From positions 248,001-312,000 of the forward strand of contig JAVLUZ010000417.1 in assembly GCA_036768485.1 (NCBI GenBank): DNA of 64,000 nt, given 5' to 3'. This stretch comes from Mermis nigrescens. Its lineage: Eukaryota; Nematoda; Enoplea; Mermithida; Mermithidae. The notes under the pieces were generated by a model, which made no database searches, was not told the origin of the DNA, and saw only the letters and a list, made by a program, of their open reading frames with translations. The translations under genes and the position numbers were made by a program. This document shows, in pieces, positions 1-12,127 of this stretch (the first letter of the stretch is position 1; the number at the start of each line of letters is the position of its first letter).

Positions 1-660
1 CAAAAAAGGTCTAAAATTCGGGAAAATTTCGGCGCTTCGCGCCGAAAATGAGTAATTGTGTGTTCTATATATCTTTATAATGGCAGAAATTGCATTTCAA
101 AAGTAAAAATGTCAAATTTTTCGGCGCTTCGCGCCGTTTTAAGACGATTCTTAGTGATTTTTACCCTTAGAGACCCAGAAATTAGCTAAAACACACTATG
201 AAAAGTTGGAGAACTCTGTTTTTACCACACTAAAGTCGCTGCTATACCATATTATAGTGCCCAAAAATTTTGTGTGTACAAAATGTACAAAGATTTTTAG
301 GAAGACAAAAACTGTAAAAAGATGTAAAATTCCCACAATTTTCGGCGCTTCGCTCCGAACTGATAAATTATTTGTCCTATATATCTTTAAAATGGCAGAA
401 TTTGCATTTAGAATGGAAAAATGTCAACATTTTTCGGCGCTTCGCGCCGTTTTCAGATAATTTTTAGTATTTTTTGGCGTCAGAAACCCAGAAATTAGCT
501 ATAATACACTACCAAAGATCGAAAACCCTGTTTAACCACACTAAAATCGCTACTGTACTATAGTATAGTACACAAAAATTTGCATGTACAAAATGTACAA
601 AGACTTTTGGGGACCATCTTTGTACATGTACAAACGGACCTTGTACAAAAAAAAACACTG
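1..660. repeat. hAT-type MITE family A, copy 1 (cut by window start)
   Basis: Non-coding repeat that matches 28588-29649 almost base for base, apart from a 404-bp insertion in the other copy. It ends in ACAAAAAAAAACACTG, the family's right terminus, and contains several GGCGCTTCGCGCC palindromic boxes and TTTGTACATGTACAAA palindromes. It carries the uninterrupted (empty) form of the site, near 243-246, where copy 2 has its palindrome. Assignment to hAT rests on 8-bp duplications at the other copies. Confidence 0.75.
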
Positions 661-1428
661 ACTATAACGCCAATTTGCTTGCCCGAATTCCGAAAAAAAT
701 TTTATGAGAACCGTAGCCCCACTCTACTAATTTGAGCACAAACGATCGAGAATTAGAGCAAAATTTTTCCCATGTGTGCAATATTACACAAGATACATGA
801 GCTAAAAAATGAAGCAATGCACTTAATAAAGCAATAATAGGTGATAAACAGAGGAAGCAAAAAATGCAGGCAAAAATAATAAGAATAAATTGGCAGAAAA
901 ATAAAGATGTGCAAACGCATGCATGGAATATGATTTTCAACTAACAAAAATCCGCATAAAACTAACATATTATTATACATTGCAGACCGCATAAAAAGTG
1001 CAGAATAATTTTAACAAATAAACCTGTGCATTGCGTAAAAATTTTTGAAATCAATGCACGAGTGACACAAAGAAGACGTAGAAATAAAACCACCTTTGTA
1101 GATAGATGCATACGCTTAGATTTTAGCATTTATTTTAAAAACGCATTTTCCAACGCATGATGCAAAACACAGCAAGATAAAGTCAAGAGGATGAGAGAAA
1201 ATTAACGTCAGAACTAAACAAGCTCTTTGCGTTCAAGCCACACTAGAGTAGGGTGTGAACAAAACGCTGTAGAATATGAACCGCTGGATTCCGAGAAATT
1301 GGTTTCATGCTGTTTAAACAACGACACTTTTATCTCTCGAATGCAACAAATTTCAAGATTATATGTTTACTATAGCAGAAGTTATGATGTTTCGCGCTAC
1401 AATGTAGCCTTTTTTGCCCACCCTGTCC
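661..1428. other. No recognisable feature
   Basis: AT-rich sequence with short open frames only. None shows a recognisable domain. I see no exon-like conserved segment and no clear repeat termini. Confidence 0.5.
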
Positions 1429-1569
1429 ATTTTCGACCAAATTAATGTCCTTAATGAGATAGGGGTTCCAAACGACAGTACTATATTCAAGAATAGGTCT
1501 GACATAAGTTTTCAAAGCCTCGATCAGCATGGCTTCATTTCTTGCAATGAAAGTCCGAAAAATCAAGTT
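1429..1569 (-). pseudogene. LINE reverse-transcriptase fragment
   Basis: The minus-strand translation contains a segment reading RNEAMLIEALKTYVRPILEY, followed by VVWNPYLIKDI. This is the characteristic region after the RT palm in CR1/Jockey-type non-LTR retrotransposons (K-T-Y-V-R-P-x-L-E-Y then V-W-x-P). Only about 47 residues are recognisable. The frame degenerates downstream and there is no start, catalytic YADD or endonuclease nearby, so this is a decayed 5'-truncated fragment. The exact LINE clade cannot be settled by eye. Confidence 0.7.
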
Positions 1570-1785
1570 TGAGGTTCTCATCGATTTTTTACTATATATT
1601 CACAATGCACTCTAGATTTCAAATTTTTTGATATCAGAACACCAGGGTCCTTTATCTCAGTCATGAATTTAAAAAAACCATGAATTCTCCTTCATCTCAG
1701 TCCTTCATCTCAGCTATCTCATTTTGATAGTCCGATTTCTGCAGATAATTTTGGAACTATAGTGCTGTCGTTTAATAATGCCTAT

Positions 1786-2225
1786 CAAGCCCGTACCGTG
1801 GATCTGGTTCCGAGGGCGGGGGGTACAACCAAAATTTTTAAAAATAAGGGGGACCAAAGGATGGATTAAAAAAGACGTTTGACAACCAACAGAGCTGTAC
1901 ACTTTGTAAATTTTGCCACCCAGATGCCTCAAATATGGTGATAATACAATGGACACCCTCCTGGACAGATCTCATTTTCTGCATAAAATGTATGCACAAT
2001 GGTAGACAAAGATGCGGAATACGCTTTAGATTGTTTAAAAACTGAAAATGGAGTGTTTAACTGCGCGCTAGGGACTAAAAAGACTAATAATAATTTCGAA
2101 ATTCGGCGGGAAGCGTCAAAATTTTTTTTGCAATTTTTCACTAAAAAAAGCAATGGGGGTAATAAAGAAAAAAGTCATTCTCATATTTTATTCCGAGGGG
2201 AACGTGTTTTTCAATCCCTCCTGTT
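1786..2225. repeat. Family B element, degraded copy
   Basis: Starts CAAGCCCGTACC, close to the family B terminus CAGGCCCGTATCCA. It shares internal sequence with 53051-53507, including the stretch about an accession of G-run, 'accaaaattttt', 'ggaccaaaggatg' and 'ctcattttctgcataaa'. Its right end abuts a second family B element without a recognisable terminus, so it is probably truncated or interrupted. Confidence 0.55.
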
Positions 2226-2989
2226 CAGGCCCGCATCCAGGATTTTGAATTAGGAGAAGTGAAGCATGACCAAAAATTTGTTTATGACTAGGGGGAGCAG
2301 ACCTATATATAGGGGAGATATAGGGAGGCACATGCCTCCCAAAATGGAATATGAGAGTGATTTTTTCCTTTATCCCATTTGCTTTTTTAGCCGAAAATCG
2401 CAAAAAAAATTTCGGCGCTTTGCACTGAATTTCATAATTATAAATAGGGTCTATTTAATCCCAAGGGCACTGTTTAAACACTCCATTTTTAGTTTTTAAA
2501 TAACCTACAGCTTATTTTGCATCTATTTCTACTGCTCTGCACTGATTTTATGCAGAAAATAAGGTTTGTTTTAAAGGGTGTCCATTTGATTCTCACCATA
2601 TTCAAGGCACCTGTGTAATAAAATTTACAAAGTGTACAGCTCTAATGGTCGTAAAGTGTCTTTTAATTCATCCTGTGGCCCCCCTCATGTTTTTGAAAAA
2701 AATTTTGGTCGTGCCTCCTCCCTTTCGAAACAAAATCCTGCATATCAACTACATTAAGCTGGCGCGAAGCGCCAAGCTCTACGTAAAAATGTTGACGTTT
2801 TTACTCCTTTTGACTTCAAAAATGATGCAAAAAACGGTCCATCAGCTCAAAAATCGCTGGACAGCATCTGTCCGGTTGACCCTTCAGGTGGGTAATACCT
2901 CCCTCACCCCTATGTGCATGTATGCCTCCCGCCACTGGCTACGCCAGTGGGGGGTCACGTGCCCCCTTATCCCCCTGGATACGGGCCTG
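2226..2989. repeat. Family B element (CAGGCCCGTATCCA termini)
   Basis: Begins CAGGCCCGCATCCAG and ends CTGGATACGGGCCTG, which are inverted repeats of each other. It contains a GGCGCGAAGCGCC box and a CACTGGCTACGCCAGTG palindrome near 2931-2950. It has no coding capacity. I could not find a convincing target duplication for this copy; the copy at 53051 has one. Confidence 0.6.
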
Positions 2990-3440
2990 TCTATGTTTTT
3001 AATTTGAAATGCTTGCAGCTTATCAAAACTATAATTAGGTAGGTAATTAGACATTCTGACGCAGTTTTGCTTATCACATTTATTAAAATTAAATCCTCTT
3101 GAAGGCTGTTGTTCCTGATTCATCGAATCTCAGAACAATTGCTCTGCATTTTGTGTGCTCAGTGACTAAGATGGGACATCGATTGCAAGATTTTAAGCAC
3201 AAATTCATAAGCTGCGACTGCAAGTACTGTGTTGTGCTCAAACATGATCTTGAGTGGTTTAGAGGGTTTTGCCCCGGAAAAATTGGTCGCAAGGTTCTCA
3301 TCTTCAAGGCTCATTCTTACTTCATGCAGGATCAGGATTATATGACGTGACTTTTTCTAAAAATAGCGCAACTTGCAAAAATCGTGCGAACTGATGTATC
3401 GCTTGATCCATACATATTTCTTGTGAAACATCACGCGATA
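2990..3440. other. No recognisable gene
   Basis: Short overlapping open frames on both strands without recognisable domains. The stretch leads into the tandem duplication that follows. Confidence 0.4.
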
Positions 3441-4290
3441 ATCCGCAAAAATCGACGCATCGCGTGTTCCATTCATACTTGCTGCGAATTTTCACAAATT
3501 AGGTTTGTCTGGGATGCTTCGTGCGATTTTTTCTGCGAATCTTGAAAAATATTGCGCTGATTTTTTCACATTGTTTCTTTGTCCTTTTCTCGACTGACCC
3601 CATTACAAGTTCAACACATTGTCCATTTGATACGTGCAGTTCGTACATGCATTCGACGTTTGCGCCATTTACATAATGGCTGACTAGGGCCGTAAATCGT
3701 CAAAATTGACATTTTATCGAATTGCGTGTATAAAACACGAATTCGCGTCACTCCTCAATTTTGCATATTCGCGTCAGTCGTCAATTTGTTGCTAAAATAG
3801 TAACTTTTGACACTTTCCGCGCAAAAATACGCTTGATGAAGTATGAATTGCAACGCCGCATGACAATCCGCAAAAATCGACGTATCGCGTGTTCCATTCA
3901 TACTTGCTGCGAATTTTCACAAATTAGGTTTGTCTGGGATGCTTCAGTGCGATTTTTTCTGCGAATCTTGAAAAATATTGCGCTGATTTTTTTCGCACAT
4001 TGTTTCTTTGTCCTTTTCTCGACTGACCCCATTACAAGTTCAACACATTGTCCATTTGATATGTGCAGTTCGTACATGCATTCAACGTTTGCGCCATTTA
4101 CATAATGGCTGACTAGGGCCATAAATCGTCAAAATTGACATTTTATCGAATTGCATGTATAAAAAACACGAATTCGCGTCACTCCCCAATTTTGCATATT
4201 CGCGTCAGTCGTCAATTTGTTGCTAAAATAGTAACTTTTGACACTTTCCGCGCAAAAATACGCGATGAAGTATGAATTGCAACGCAAAGT
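3441..4290. repeat. Tandem duplication, about 425-bp unit, two copies
   Basis: The block starting ATCCGCAAAAATCGACG at 3441 recurs at 3866 with only scattered differences. Shared landmarks include 'gggatgcttc', 'ctcgactgacccc', 'gcgccatttacataatgg' and 'tttccgcgcaaaaata'. The copies lie head to tail. Similar words (TCGCA, GCGAA, TTCGC) continue to about 4490, so the duplicated unit may be part of a larger repeat. No coding signal. Confidence 0.8.
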
Positions 4291-4499
4291 ATCGCACAAT
4301 GAAATTTCTGAATCGCGCAATTTATTCTGCATTGCGATTTTCGCAGGAAGTATGAATCAAAAAATTGTGTCGCAGAAGATCCTGTGATTCGCGCAAACAA
4401 TTATTCGCATGAAAGTATGAATTGAATTCGTTTGCAAATCTGATCCTGTGAGCTGCGATTTTCGCAAGTTCAGCGCGATGCGTGGAGTGTGAATGAGGC

Positions 4500-5743
4500 T
4501 TCAGAAAGCTTTTCATCTCCCCTCAAAAAATTTTTTCAACTCCAGAATTCGTGATTTTTCAGATTTTTGGTGCTCCGTGCCATGCATACCTACTCATTTT
4601 TTGAAAATGTAGGCTTTAAGTATATTTTGTTAAATTTATTTGAATTTTTTGACAATAAAGATATTGCATAGCTAGAATTCGGAAACGTCAAAAATGTTTC
4701 CGACGCGTGTCCAGTATCCACCGTTTCTTAGTACCTACAAAAAGACACTTTCATAATTTCGGCTCAAGCACGACCAAAAACGATACTTAATGACATTTTG
4801 AGTGAGAAAAAATTTTTTCCTTTTTAGCTCTAATTTTATGATCTTAAATGATAAAGCATGTCGAAAAATGGTGAATAATGCGGTGCTTGCGAGCTATATA
4901 TACCCTCACGTATTTCACGATATACAGACCAATTTATGTTGGTTCCGCCTCTGCCCCTTGGCCGAATCTTGAATACGGGCCTGAGTACCTATGCATATTT
5001 CGTCATGATATTTGGTCATCTGTAATATAATTTTCTAATTTTTCATGGCATTTGTGGCGGATATTGATAATTTGGCGATAATATTCCAGAATCTTGAAGC
5101 TTTCAACGAAATTTCTTTAACAGAGATAATTCTAGGAACAAAAAATCATTTTACGCGTCAATAACGGATTTTTGTGCCCTCGGTCCGATCATTGCCGCCA
5201 TCATTCCAAATCCAACAGCTTTAAAGTGAGGGTGACTAACGCCATTTTTCGACTCACTCTCGCACTAAATGCAATCTGCACACTCTTATTTCTTATTTTG
5301 ATTTTTTTATCAGAGTATGCTGTATAGCCAACATTTTAATTACGACACTGACGCCACACTGCGTTATTAGAGTAAATTGGTTGGATTCGGTCGAAGCCGA
5401 ATCAACAGTTGACCGAATCTTTGATAACTTAATGGAATAATTAATGTCGGAATTTTTCTGATAAGATACTCTTTCGCATTTAATCAATTTAAAATTTGTT
5501 AATCGTTAGAAATGGATTGAGGTCAAAATCCTGAATATAACGCTCAAAAATTCATTCATGCTGCATAAAAGTATTCTTGCATAGCTTGTTCTAGTTCGCT
5601 GCCGCTCCGTTATTTGTCGTATGGAAGCTAGGAACTAACTTTAAAAAATGATTATTTTCCATTTCGCTTCCACCCTGATAACATGATTTATTTTGTTTAT
5701 TTTTAATCAAGGATTTTCGATTAATTTGCATCAGGGCCTTATA
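4500..5743. other. Presumed SR-gene upstream region or 5' leader; nothing specific seen
   Basis: No recognisable coding segment. It precedes the first SR coding exon, and a pyrimidine-rich stretch ending TTTGCATCAG at about 5733 could be a 3' splice site for a 5'-UTR exon. I could not identify a promoter or transcription start. Confidence 0.35.
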
Positions 5744-5869
5744 ATGAGCAGTAATCGACTTTATATCGGCCGTTTGTCTCATCGTGCACGTGAACAGGAT
5801 ATTGAAGAATTTTTCAGCCGTTATGGCAGAATTCGAGAAATTTTGCTAAAAAATGGCTTTGGATTTGTG
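5744..5869 (+). CDS. B52: SR splicing factor (B52/SRSF4-5-6 type), first coding exon: start of RRM1
   Basis: The ATG at 5744 opens 42 codons ending exactly at a GTAAGT donor (5870). The product begins MSSNRLYIGRL and ends NGFGFV: these are the RNP2 (LYIGRL) and first half of RNP1 (GFGFV) of an N-terminal RNA-recognition motif typical of SR proteins, with the usual R-E-x-D-x-E-x-F-F-x-x-Y-G spacing between. SR proteins bind exonic enhancers in pre-mRNA and promote spliceosome assembly in the nucleus. The splice phase is 0 and the next exon resumes with EF, completing RNP1 (GFGFVEF). The ATG was chosen because it directly precedes the conserved N terminus. Read-through into the intron meets a stop after four codons (GTA AGT CGG TAG). 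Confidence 0.93.
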
Positions 5870-6383
5870 GTAAGTCGGTAGTATGATTTGGTAAAAGAAA
5901 AATGTTGATTAAAAATGTGCGTGGTCTTAATTTCTGAATTACCTGGGTCAAGTCGAGCACTAGAATGTTCAATTCGTTCATCCATACTCTTTTATTCCAT
6001 TATTTTCGTATTTATTTTATGTTAAAGCTCATTCCACCGTCCTTAGTTTTCCTGCAAACTTAATCGTAAAAATCCATGGAAAATAAATACAATAAATTAA
6101 GTAGCAAAATTATTTTATATATGTGTATTCATAATGCGTTTTTACTAACATGAAGCACAAGGTCATGCTGGCCAGAGAGGGGTGAAATCCAGGACTTTTG
6201 GTCAAGAAGGGGTAAAATATGGGATTTTTGCTATTTTGATTTACGTTTTTGGCTCTTATTAAGCAAACTTTCTTGGAGATAAAAATATTTTAACCTAAAC
6301 TGATCGACAGTACTTAACTTCTGGACTCTTCTTCAGCCGGGGTAATACCTTTTTCTCACCTCTCCCTATGTGTATATACAATA

Positions 6384-7015
6384 CAGCCCCGTATTTAGGA
6401 TTTTTTTCAGTGGGGGAATCACAAGCTCTGAAATGTGGTATATCGAGAAATATAACGAGATATGCAAAAATGAAAGCATGTTTAAACGTTTCTCAAGAGC
6501 TCTATACACTGGCAAAGAAATTTTTTGAAAATTTGAAGAATTCTTTCACTTTTTCTGATAATCATACATGAAATCCTTAGTTCAAACTATCTGTATAACT
6601 GATTTTTTATCATCCAATTCATTAAAAACTTTTTAACTTTGACACATCCTCCATGTCTAACTTGAATTTGAGCGGTGTTGAGCGATTTAGAAGGCAAAAA
6701 TCCACATTAGCAATAAATTTGCGCAAAGCGTCAGAAAATTTTTGCGTTTTTACGCTGCTGTACTTACATAATTTCGCACCTTGTTGAAGAGAAGCAATGG
6801 TATAAATTTGAGTTCACGAATAATTCCATCTCTATAAAGATTTAAATACATAGTGAATAGTAATTTTGAATATATCAATGGCGCGAAGCCTTAGGAATTT
6901 GAGCATTTTCACGCTGGGAAAGGTCAAAAACCTATATAGTTCCGTATCTGAAAATTTTCAAAAAAATTTCAGCTTATATTCCTTCTCTCTAACCCCCCAT
7001 CTGGATACGGGCCTG
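6384..7015. repeat. Family B element in SR intron 1
   Basis: Starts CAGCCCCGTATTTAGGAT and ends ATCTGGATACGGGCCTG, so its termini are diverged family B inverted repeats. The flanks on both sides are related TATACA-type sequence, but no clean 8-bp duplication can be read. There is a GGCGCGAAGCC box at about 6881. Non-coding. Confidence 0.55.
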
Positions 7016-7069
7016 TATACATATATGGGTAGCGTGCTTACGCAACATATTTTGACGCATAGTCATGAA

Positions 7070-7170
7070 ACGGGTACCCGGATCCGGATTCGGTATTACC
7101 CGGATGTTATCACTACTCGGATCCGGATCCGGAAATTTGGATTTTCAATACCCGGATCCGGAAACGACTA
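7070..7170. repeat. CCGGATCCGG-type short repeat cluster
   Basis: Repeated ACCCGGATCCGG and CGGATCCGGATCCGG motifs in an AT-rich context. The same motif recurs at 18652-18700. It resembles the G/C-rich subterminal arrays of the transposon-like elements at 12125 and 54267, but no matching second end is obvious here. Confidence 0.5.
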
Positions 7171-7705
7171 TTTAGACATTCTGGAATATTTAGCTTTTAT
7201 CTAAAAATGTAACAGTTTTTACTCTATAGCCTAGCCAAGTAACTCAAACAAAATCAGTTTTACAAAAGAAAAAGTTTTGATCTTCCTAAACACCAAAAGA
7301 AAAATATTGTGACACTCACGAGTAAAGTTGACTTCTGATGGAGAACTTTTTCAACCATATTACCATGCAGGCGAATTATGCGTTGGTTGATATACTATTC
7401 TAGTTTCACTTATAAGCTGTTTGAATAGCTGATCTCTGCGAGATAAAGCACTGGAAACCCAGATTTCTTGCTTTCTTTGATTCTCTGAGCTCGATTTTTT
7501 GCATTTGATAGAGATTTTTCCAGACGCACATACAATGACTCTTTAGGACCACACTTTGGCAGCAACAAAATTCAGAGGTTCGATGGGGCCCAATTGCTAT
7601 AAATTGCACCAAAATTCAATTCTGTGTGTCTATCGATTTTTTGGGTTCTTTCAGATTCTGGGGGTCCAGAGACCTCTCCAGATCCTCATGCTCGTGTGTA
7701 CGGAC

Positions 7706-8135
7706 CCCGTTGTACATGTAAAACAAGTATTTTAGGGATGACAAAAACTGTAAACACGTCTAAAATTCCCGAAAATTCCCGACGCTTCCCGACGGAATTA
7801 GTTGTCTGTTCAATGTCTTTTTAATGACAAAAATAACGTTTAAAAGGGCAAAACCGCTATTGTTTACAATGTTTGATACTTGTTATTGTGATTTTCTCTT
7901 TATCAATCTCTAGTATTTAGTTTAACTTCTGTTGGTCAAAATATTTTAGCGCTTCATACTGTTGAGTAATTTGCAGTTTGCACTGTTTGAACATTAAAAG
8001 CCCAAGCTTCAATTGAACTAATGCCATATAAGTCGACATTGTTATGTACAAAGTTATTATTTTTTGTTTTGCTTATACAAAGACTGGGAGCCATCTTTGT
8101 AAATGTACGAAGGGATCTTTTGCAAAAAATACTTG
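7706..8135. repeat. Degenerate family A copy
   Basis: Shares ordered landmarks with family A: TTGTACATGTA, 'gacaaaaactgtaaa', 'gtctaaaattcc', then a final 'gccatctttgtaaatgtac' block. The termini are eroded and no duplication is readable. Confidence 0.5.
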
Positions 8136-8147
8136 CCTTTAAGACAC

Positions 8148-8150
<3 letters not shown>

Positions 8151-8197
<47 letters not shown>
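8151..8197. repeat. (AT)n microsatellite
   Basis: Uninterrupted AT dinucleotides that directly abut the left end of the TA-flanked element at 8198. Confidence 0.95.
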
Positions 8198-8198
<1 letters not shown>

Positions 8199-8961
8199 TA
8201 GCAAAGAAAAATGCTCCGATGGAACAAAAAAGATGAATATACTTGGAATTGTGGATTATTATGGATGTAAAAGGAGGGGACTAGGAAATATCTACCTAAA
8301 GTCGGAAAATCTGCTAAAAATCACACTTTCTCTAAGCAACGCAAAAAATCGATGTATATTCTAGCGGCCAACAGATTAAAATAAATATTCAACCATAACA
8401 ATGATTGAAACAGCAGCACGTTAGCTATGCAGTAGCTATGGGAAATGATATTAAGTAAACTAACAGTCTTCCAAGCCAATTGAATGAAATAGCAAACATC
8501 GAAGACAATTGAAGACATGGTTGGTTAAAAACAGTAGGAAACACGTAAGTTGACTTGAAACAGACTTAATGTAGATACACTAGCATGCCCGAAACGATTG
8601 TGTGCACTAATCAATCGGCTCCTGCTTTGCTTGCTATAATGCTCATAAAACAAAACAACTTTAAATACAATACCTCTTAGTTTTCTATCAATCAGGTGCC
8701 AGCAATTTAAAAAAAGTAACCTTGATAGATTTCGTTTATACACTCTTATCTGAAACTTCGAACATTATTTAAAAAAGACACTTTTTTAGAGGCCGCAGAA
8801 TATACATCGATTTTTTGCGTTGCTTAGAGAAAGTGTGATTTTTAGCAGATTTTCCGACTTTAGGTAGATATTTCCTAGTCCCCTCCTTTTACATCCATAA
8901 TAATCCACAATTCCAAGTATATTCATCTTTTTTGTTCCATCGGAGCATTTTTCTTTGCTAG
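8198..8961. mobile_element. TA-flanked non-autonomous DNA transposon (CTAGCAA family), copy 1
   Basis: About 170-bp terminal inverted repeats: left 8198-8369 starting CTAGCAAAGAAAAATGCTCC, right 8791-8961 ending with the complement. Both sides are flanked by TA, as expected for a TA target duplication of Tc1/mariner or related superfamilies. The 420-bp interior has no transposase. A second family member is at 17146-18412, also beside a TA microsatellite. Confidence 0.85.
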
Positions 8962-10139
8962 TACACTACTTTTAATTAGCGTGATTTCAGTACATCAGTC
9001 AGTAAACACAATCAGTAACATGCCACAATAATGACAACAGTCCAAGAACGCGGAAAACAATATTGTTCCTAACATCAGCATTATCCTTTTTAAACAAGAC
9101 AACCTATTGACACCATCCATTTTCAAATTAAAACTGCATTAAGTTATTTCTTCTAATGTGCAGTTCACTTATAATCAAGCACAAAAATTTAACCAACGAA
9201 TTCACATTGCAAATCCTCACTCAATCAATACACAAGCACAATGTGTTGTGACTTTTGAAATTGAAAACACCCAATTTTCAATTTTCAAATTGAAAATTGG
9301 ATCAATTTTCAAATTGAAAATTGGGTGTTTGAATTTGCGATGAATAAATAATCAAAAGATAGTCACTTGGTTTATTTAAGCCGAGTAATAAAATAACGAC
9401 CGTCCACCAATTCCAAACTAAACGCAACTAATCTGATCACTATGAAAAAGTTTTGAAAAAATGAGCTTGCTAAGCGAGAGTTGTAAACCAAGAGAAACTT
9501 AAAGTTAAAACCTACCATTAAATTATGAGAGAATTATAAAAGATTTTAAACTTCAAGAAAATGGAAAAAGGCGGGATGTTGGTAAATTAGAAGGCAAAGA
9601 TTTTCGGCAAAAATTCAAAACTTCACGCAAATATCAAATGTAAGGAACACTAACGCTTTGATTTGGTAGTAAAATAAATTTGTAGTATAGACTACATATT
9701 AACAACAAATGAATAGTGCAAACTTTACACAACTACTAGGTGTAGAGAATACTAACAGTTTACGGCTTATTAATGTACATGATTACAATAAAGCTGTATA
9801 TCTTTGTCGACTTCTGTGCACAGTAGTGTGATTGCTGGTTCATTTTAAACCACTTTTGCAGGCAATTTACATCAATTAAACGATAGCTCTCCATGTGCAA
9901 GATTTTGTGAAATATATTATAAACACGGCTAAGAAAGATTTAACTTTAATGCAACCCATTTAAGACAAAATTACATCTCTTCAATGATCTAAGGACACTT
10001 GAACATAATTTTTAAATCACTTTAGATTACTTTTGAGGGTAAACAAACTCACTTAATTGATGTCTCACATATGAATCCTTGAAAATTTCTTGACTTCAGT
10101 TACAAAGTCTCTGCAAGTCTATCGAATTAGGGTTAACAC
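8962..10139. other. Intron 1 sequence without recognised genes
   Basis: AT-rich, no recognisable coding. It contains a compact palindrome at 9265-9330 (arms AAACACCCAATTTTC and its complement, with inner AATTTTCAAATTGAAAATT hairpins) that could form a cruciform. Confidence 0.5.
9265..9330. repeat. Short compound palindrome
   Basis: Outer arms AAACACCCAATTTTC / GAAAATTGGGTGTTT enclose two tandem copies of the self-complementary block TTTTCAAATTGAAAA. Confidence 0.8.
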
Positions 10140-10869
10140 GTAACGTAAACTTTACACAAACACATAGCGTAAAGAATATTTTAGTCGGATTCGTAATTTT
10201 GATATTGCTCCGATATTTCTTTCAACATTTATGGAAAAATGAGTCTCCATAATGTTTTAAAGACAATAAACATTAGGTTTAAACCACTTTGCAATACTGC
10301 TGAGTGTAAGCAAGCGCGCCCAATTGACGTATATATTTCATTCCCTGTAAATTTTTATATCTCAGGAAAAAATTTCGATTTTTGCAATGCTATAGAACAA
10401 AGGCTTACATGCAGTGTAAAAAATTACTCGGATATTATGATCAACATTCATGAAAAAATTATGTCTTTACAATGGTCTGAGGACATATAAACAATGAATG
10501 TAAACTACTTTACATCACTGTTGGATGTAAACAAACGCGCCTACAGTGACGTCTCACATTTGATCCTTTGAAAACTTCTAGGCTCCAAGAAAAAATTAGG
10601 TTTCAGGAATGCTCAAAAACGAAGATAAATATATATGTAGTGTAAACTTCATGTAAACACCTAGTGTAAAGAAGATTTTAGTCAGATTCGTAATTTTGAT
10701 ATTGTTCCGATATTACGATTAATATTTATGAAAAAATTAAGTCTACATAATGTTCTATGGGCAAACTAACAATTGGTGTAAACTACTTTACAACACCGTA
10801 GAGTGTAAACATATGCGCTAGACTGGCATATCAAATTTGATTCCTGGTCCATTTCTAGACTTGATAAAC

Positions 10870-11700
10870 GTGTCCCTGACTCGTAACCGGAGAAGCAGGC
10901 AGAAAAAAACAAGACAGAAACGCATTTAAAACTCCAAATTTTTGACTTTACACTCGCAAAATATTAATGTATAGACAATTTGCTTTGACATGCCCCGATA
11001 TAAAGCACTTTATTTTTATTCTATTAGACTTATCCTGACTTCTGGACGGAGAAAGTGGCGAACAAAAAACGCAACAAAAACGTATTTTCCATCATTTAGA
11101 ACACTGTAAACTTTAAAATTCCGTACCGAACTCCCCATTGAGTTTAAAGAAATTCGGTTTGGTACAATTTGTAGCTTTTAAATCGTAGTACATTCCTGTG
11201 TGCCAAAATTCTGTTGCAAAAATTATTTGGCATGATTTATCAATCAAACTTCGGAAAAAACGTGTTTTTTAGCCCATTTTTTACCTCTGATTTCGAACTT
11301 TACACCCCCATAAATAACTCAATATTGCGTTTTTTTAAATGCGGTTTGCTGCGATGTTTAGCCCCTAAGAGGCACTTTATTAATGCTGTCTTCGATTTGC
11401 ACTGACTCATAAGCGGAAAAATTTGGCAGAGAAATCTTAATTAAAATCCGTTTTTTTACACCATCCACTAGAGCGTAAACTTTAAACCCCAGGATCTAAC
11501 TCACCATAGAGCATACAAGACTTTGCTTATATGCAGAATGTAGCCCTTGATCCGCTCTACATTTCTGTCAGAAAACATTTTAAAAACCTCATAACCGGAG
11601 TTAGTATCGGACATAGGAAGGTTGAAAACTCGACCAAAAAGTGCTTTTTCACCCCCAGATTTTCGCACTCTTTACACTGCCGTTCGATAAATAATGCGAA
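10870..11700. repeat. Diverged tandem units (about 165-190 bp) in left arm
   Basis: Blocks resembling 'ctgactcataaccggag', then a GCAGAAA-type stretch, then AAACGCNTTTTT, then GTAAACTTTA recur at about 10875, 11036, 11401 and 11588. Each copy is diverged. The right arm at about 15040-15860 holds the mirrored set. Unit boundaries are approximate. Confidence 0.6.
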
Positions 11701-12039
11701 TTTCAAAAAACAAAAAAGTGTCATCTGTAGAATTTATCCCTCTATTATCCTATTCTATTCAATCCTTCGAGTCATCAATACTCAGTTGTCCACATGCCGC
11801 AGTAAAAAGGTCCCAAAATTTGTCCTATGTTATAACGTTACACAAAAACTTTACACCTTCTTTACACAGTCAATTTTGAGTTTCAAGAAAAACAAAAAAA
11901 CACGGGCAGCGAATTTTTTTATTATCTTTCTTTTAAAAAAAACCGCACCTTCCAGAAGTGTCCCGTTATAGCTGTAGGGGGGTGCCCAGGTGTTGGGGGT
12001 ACCCAAGTATATTATAGGTACGCGCTAACGCGCTACCTA

Positions 12040-12041
<2 letters not shown>

Positions 12042-12124
<83 letters not shown>
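12042..12124. repeat. (TA)n microsatellite
   Basis: Pure TA tract immediately left of the GGGATGCAGCGG element. Confidence 0.95.
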
Positions 12125-12127
<3 letters not shown>

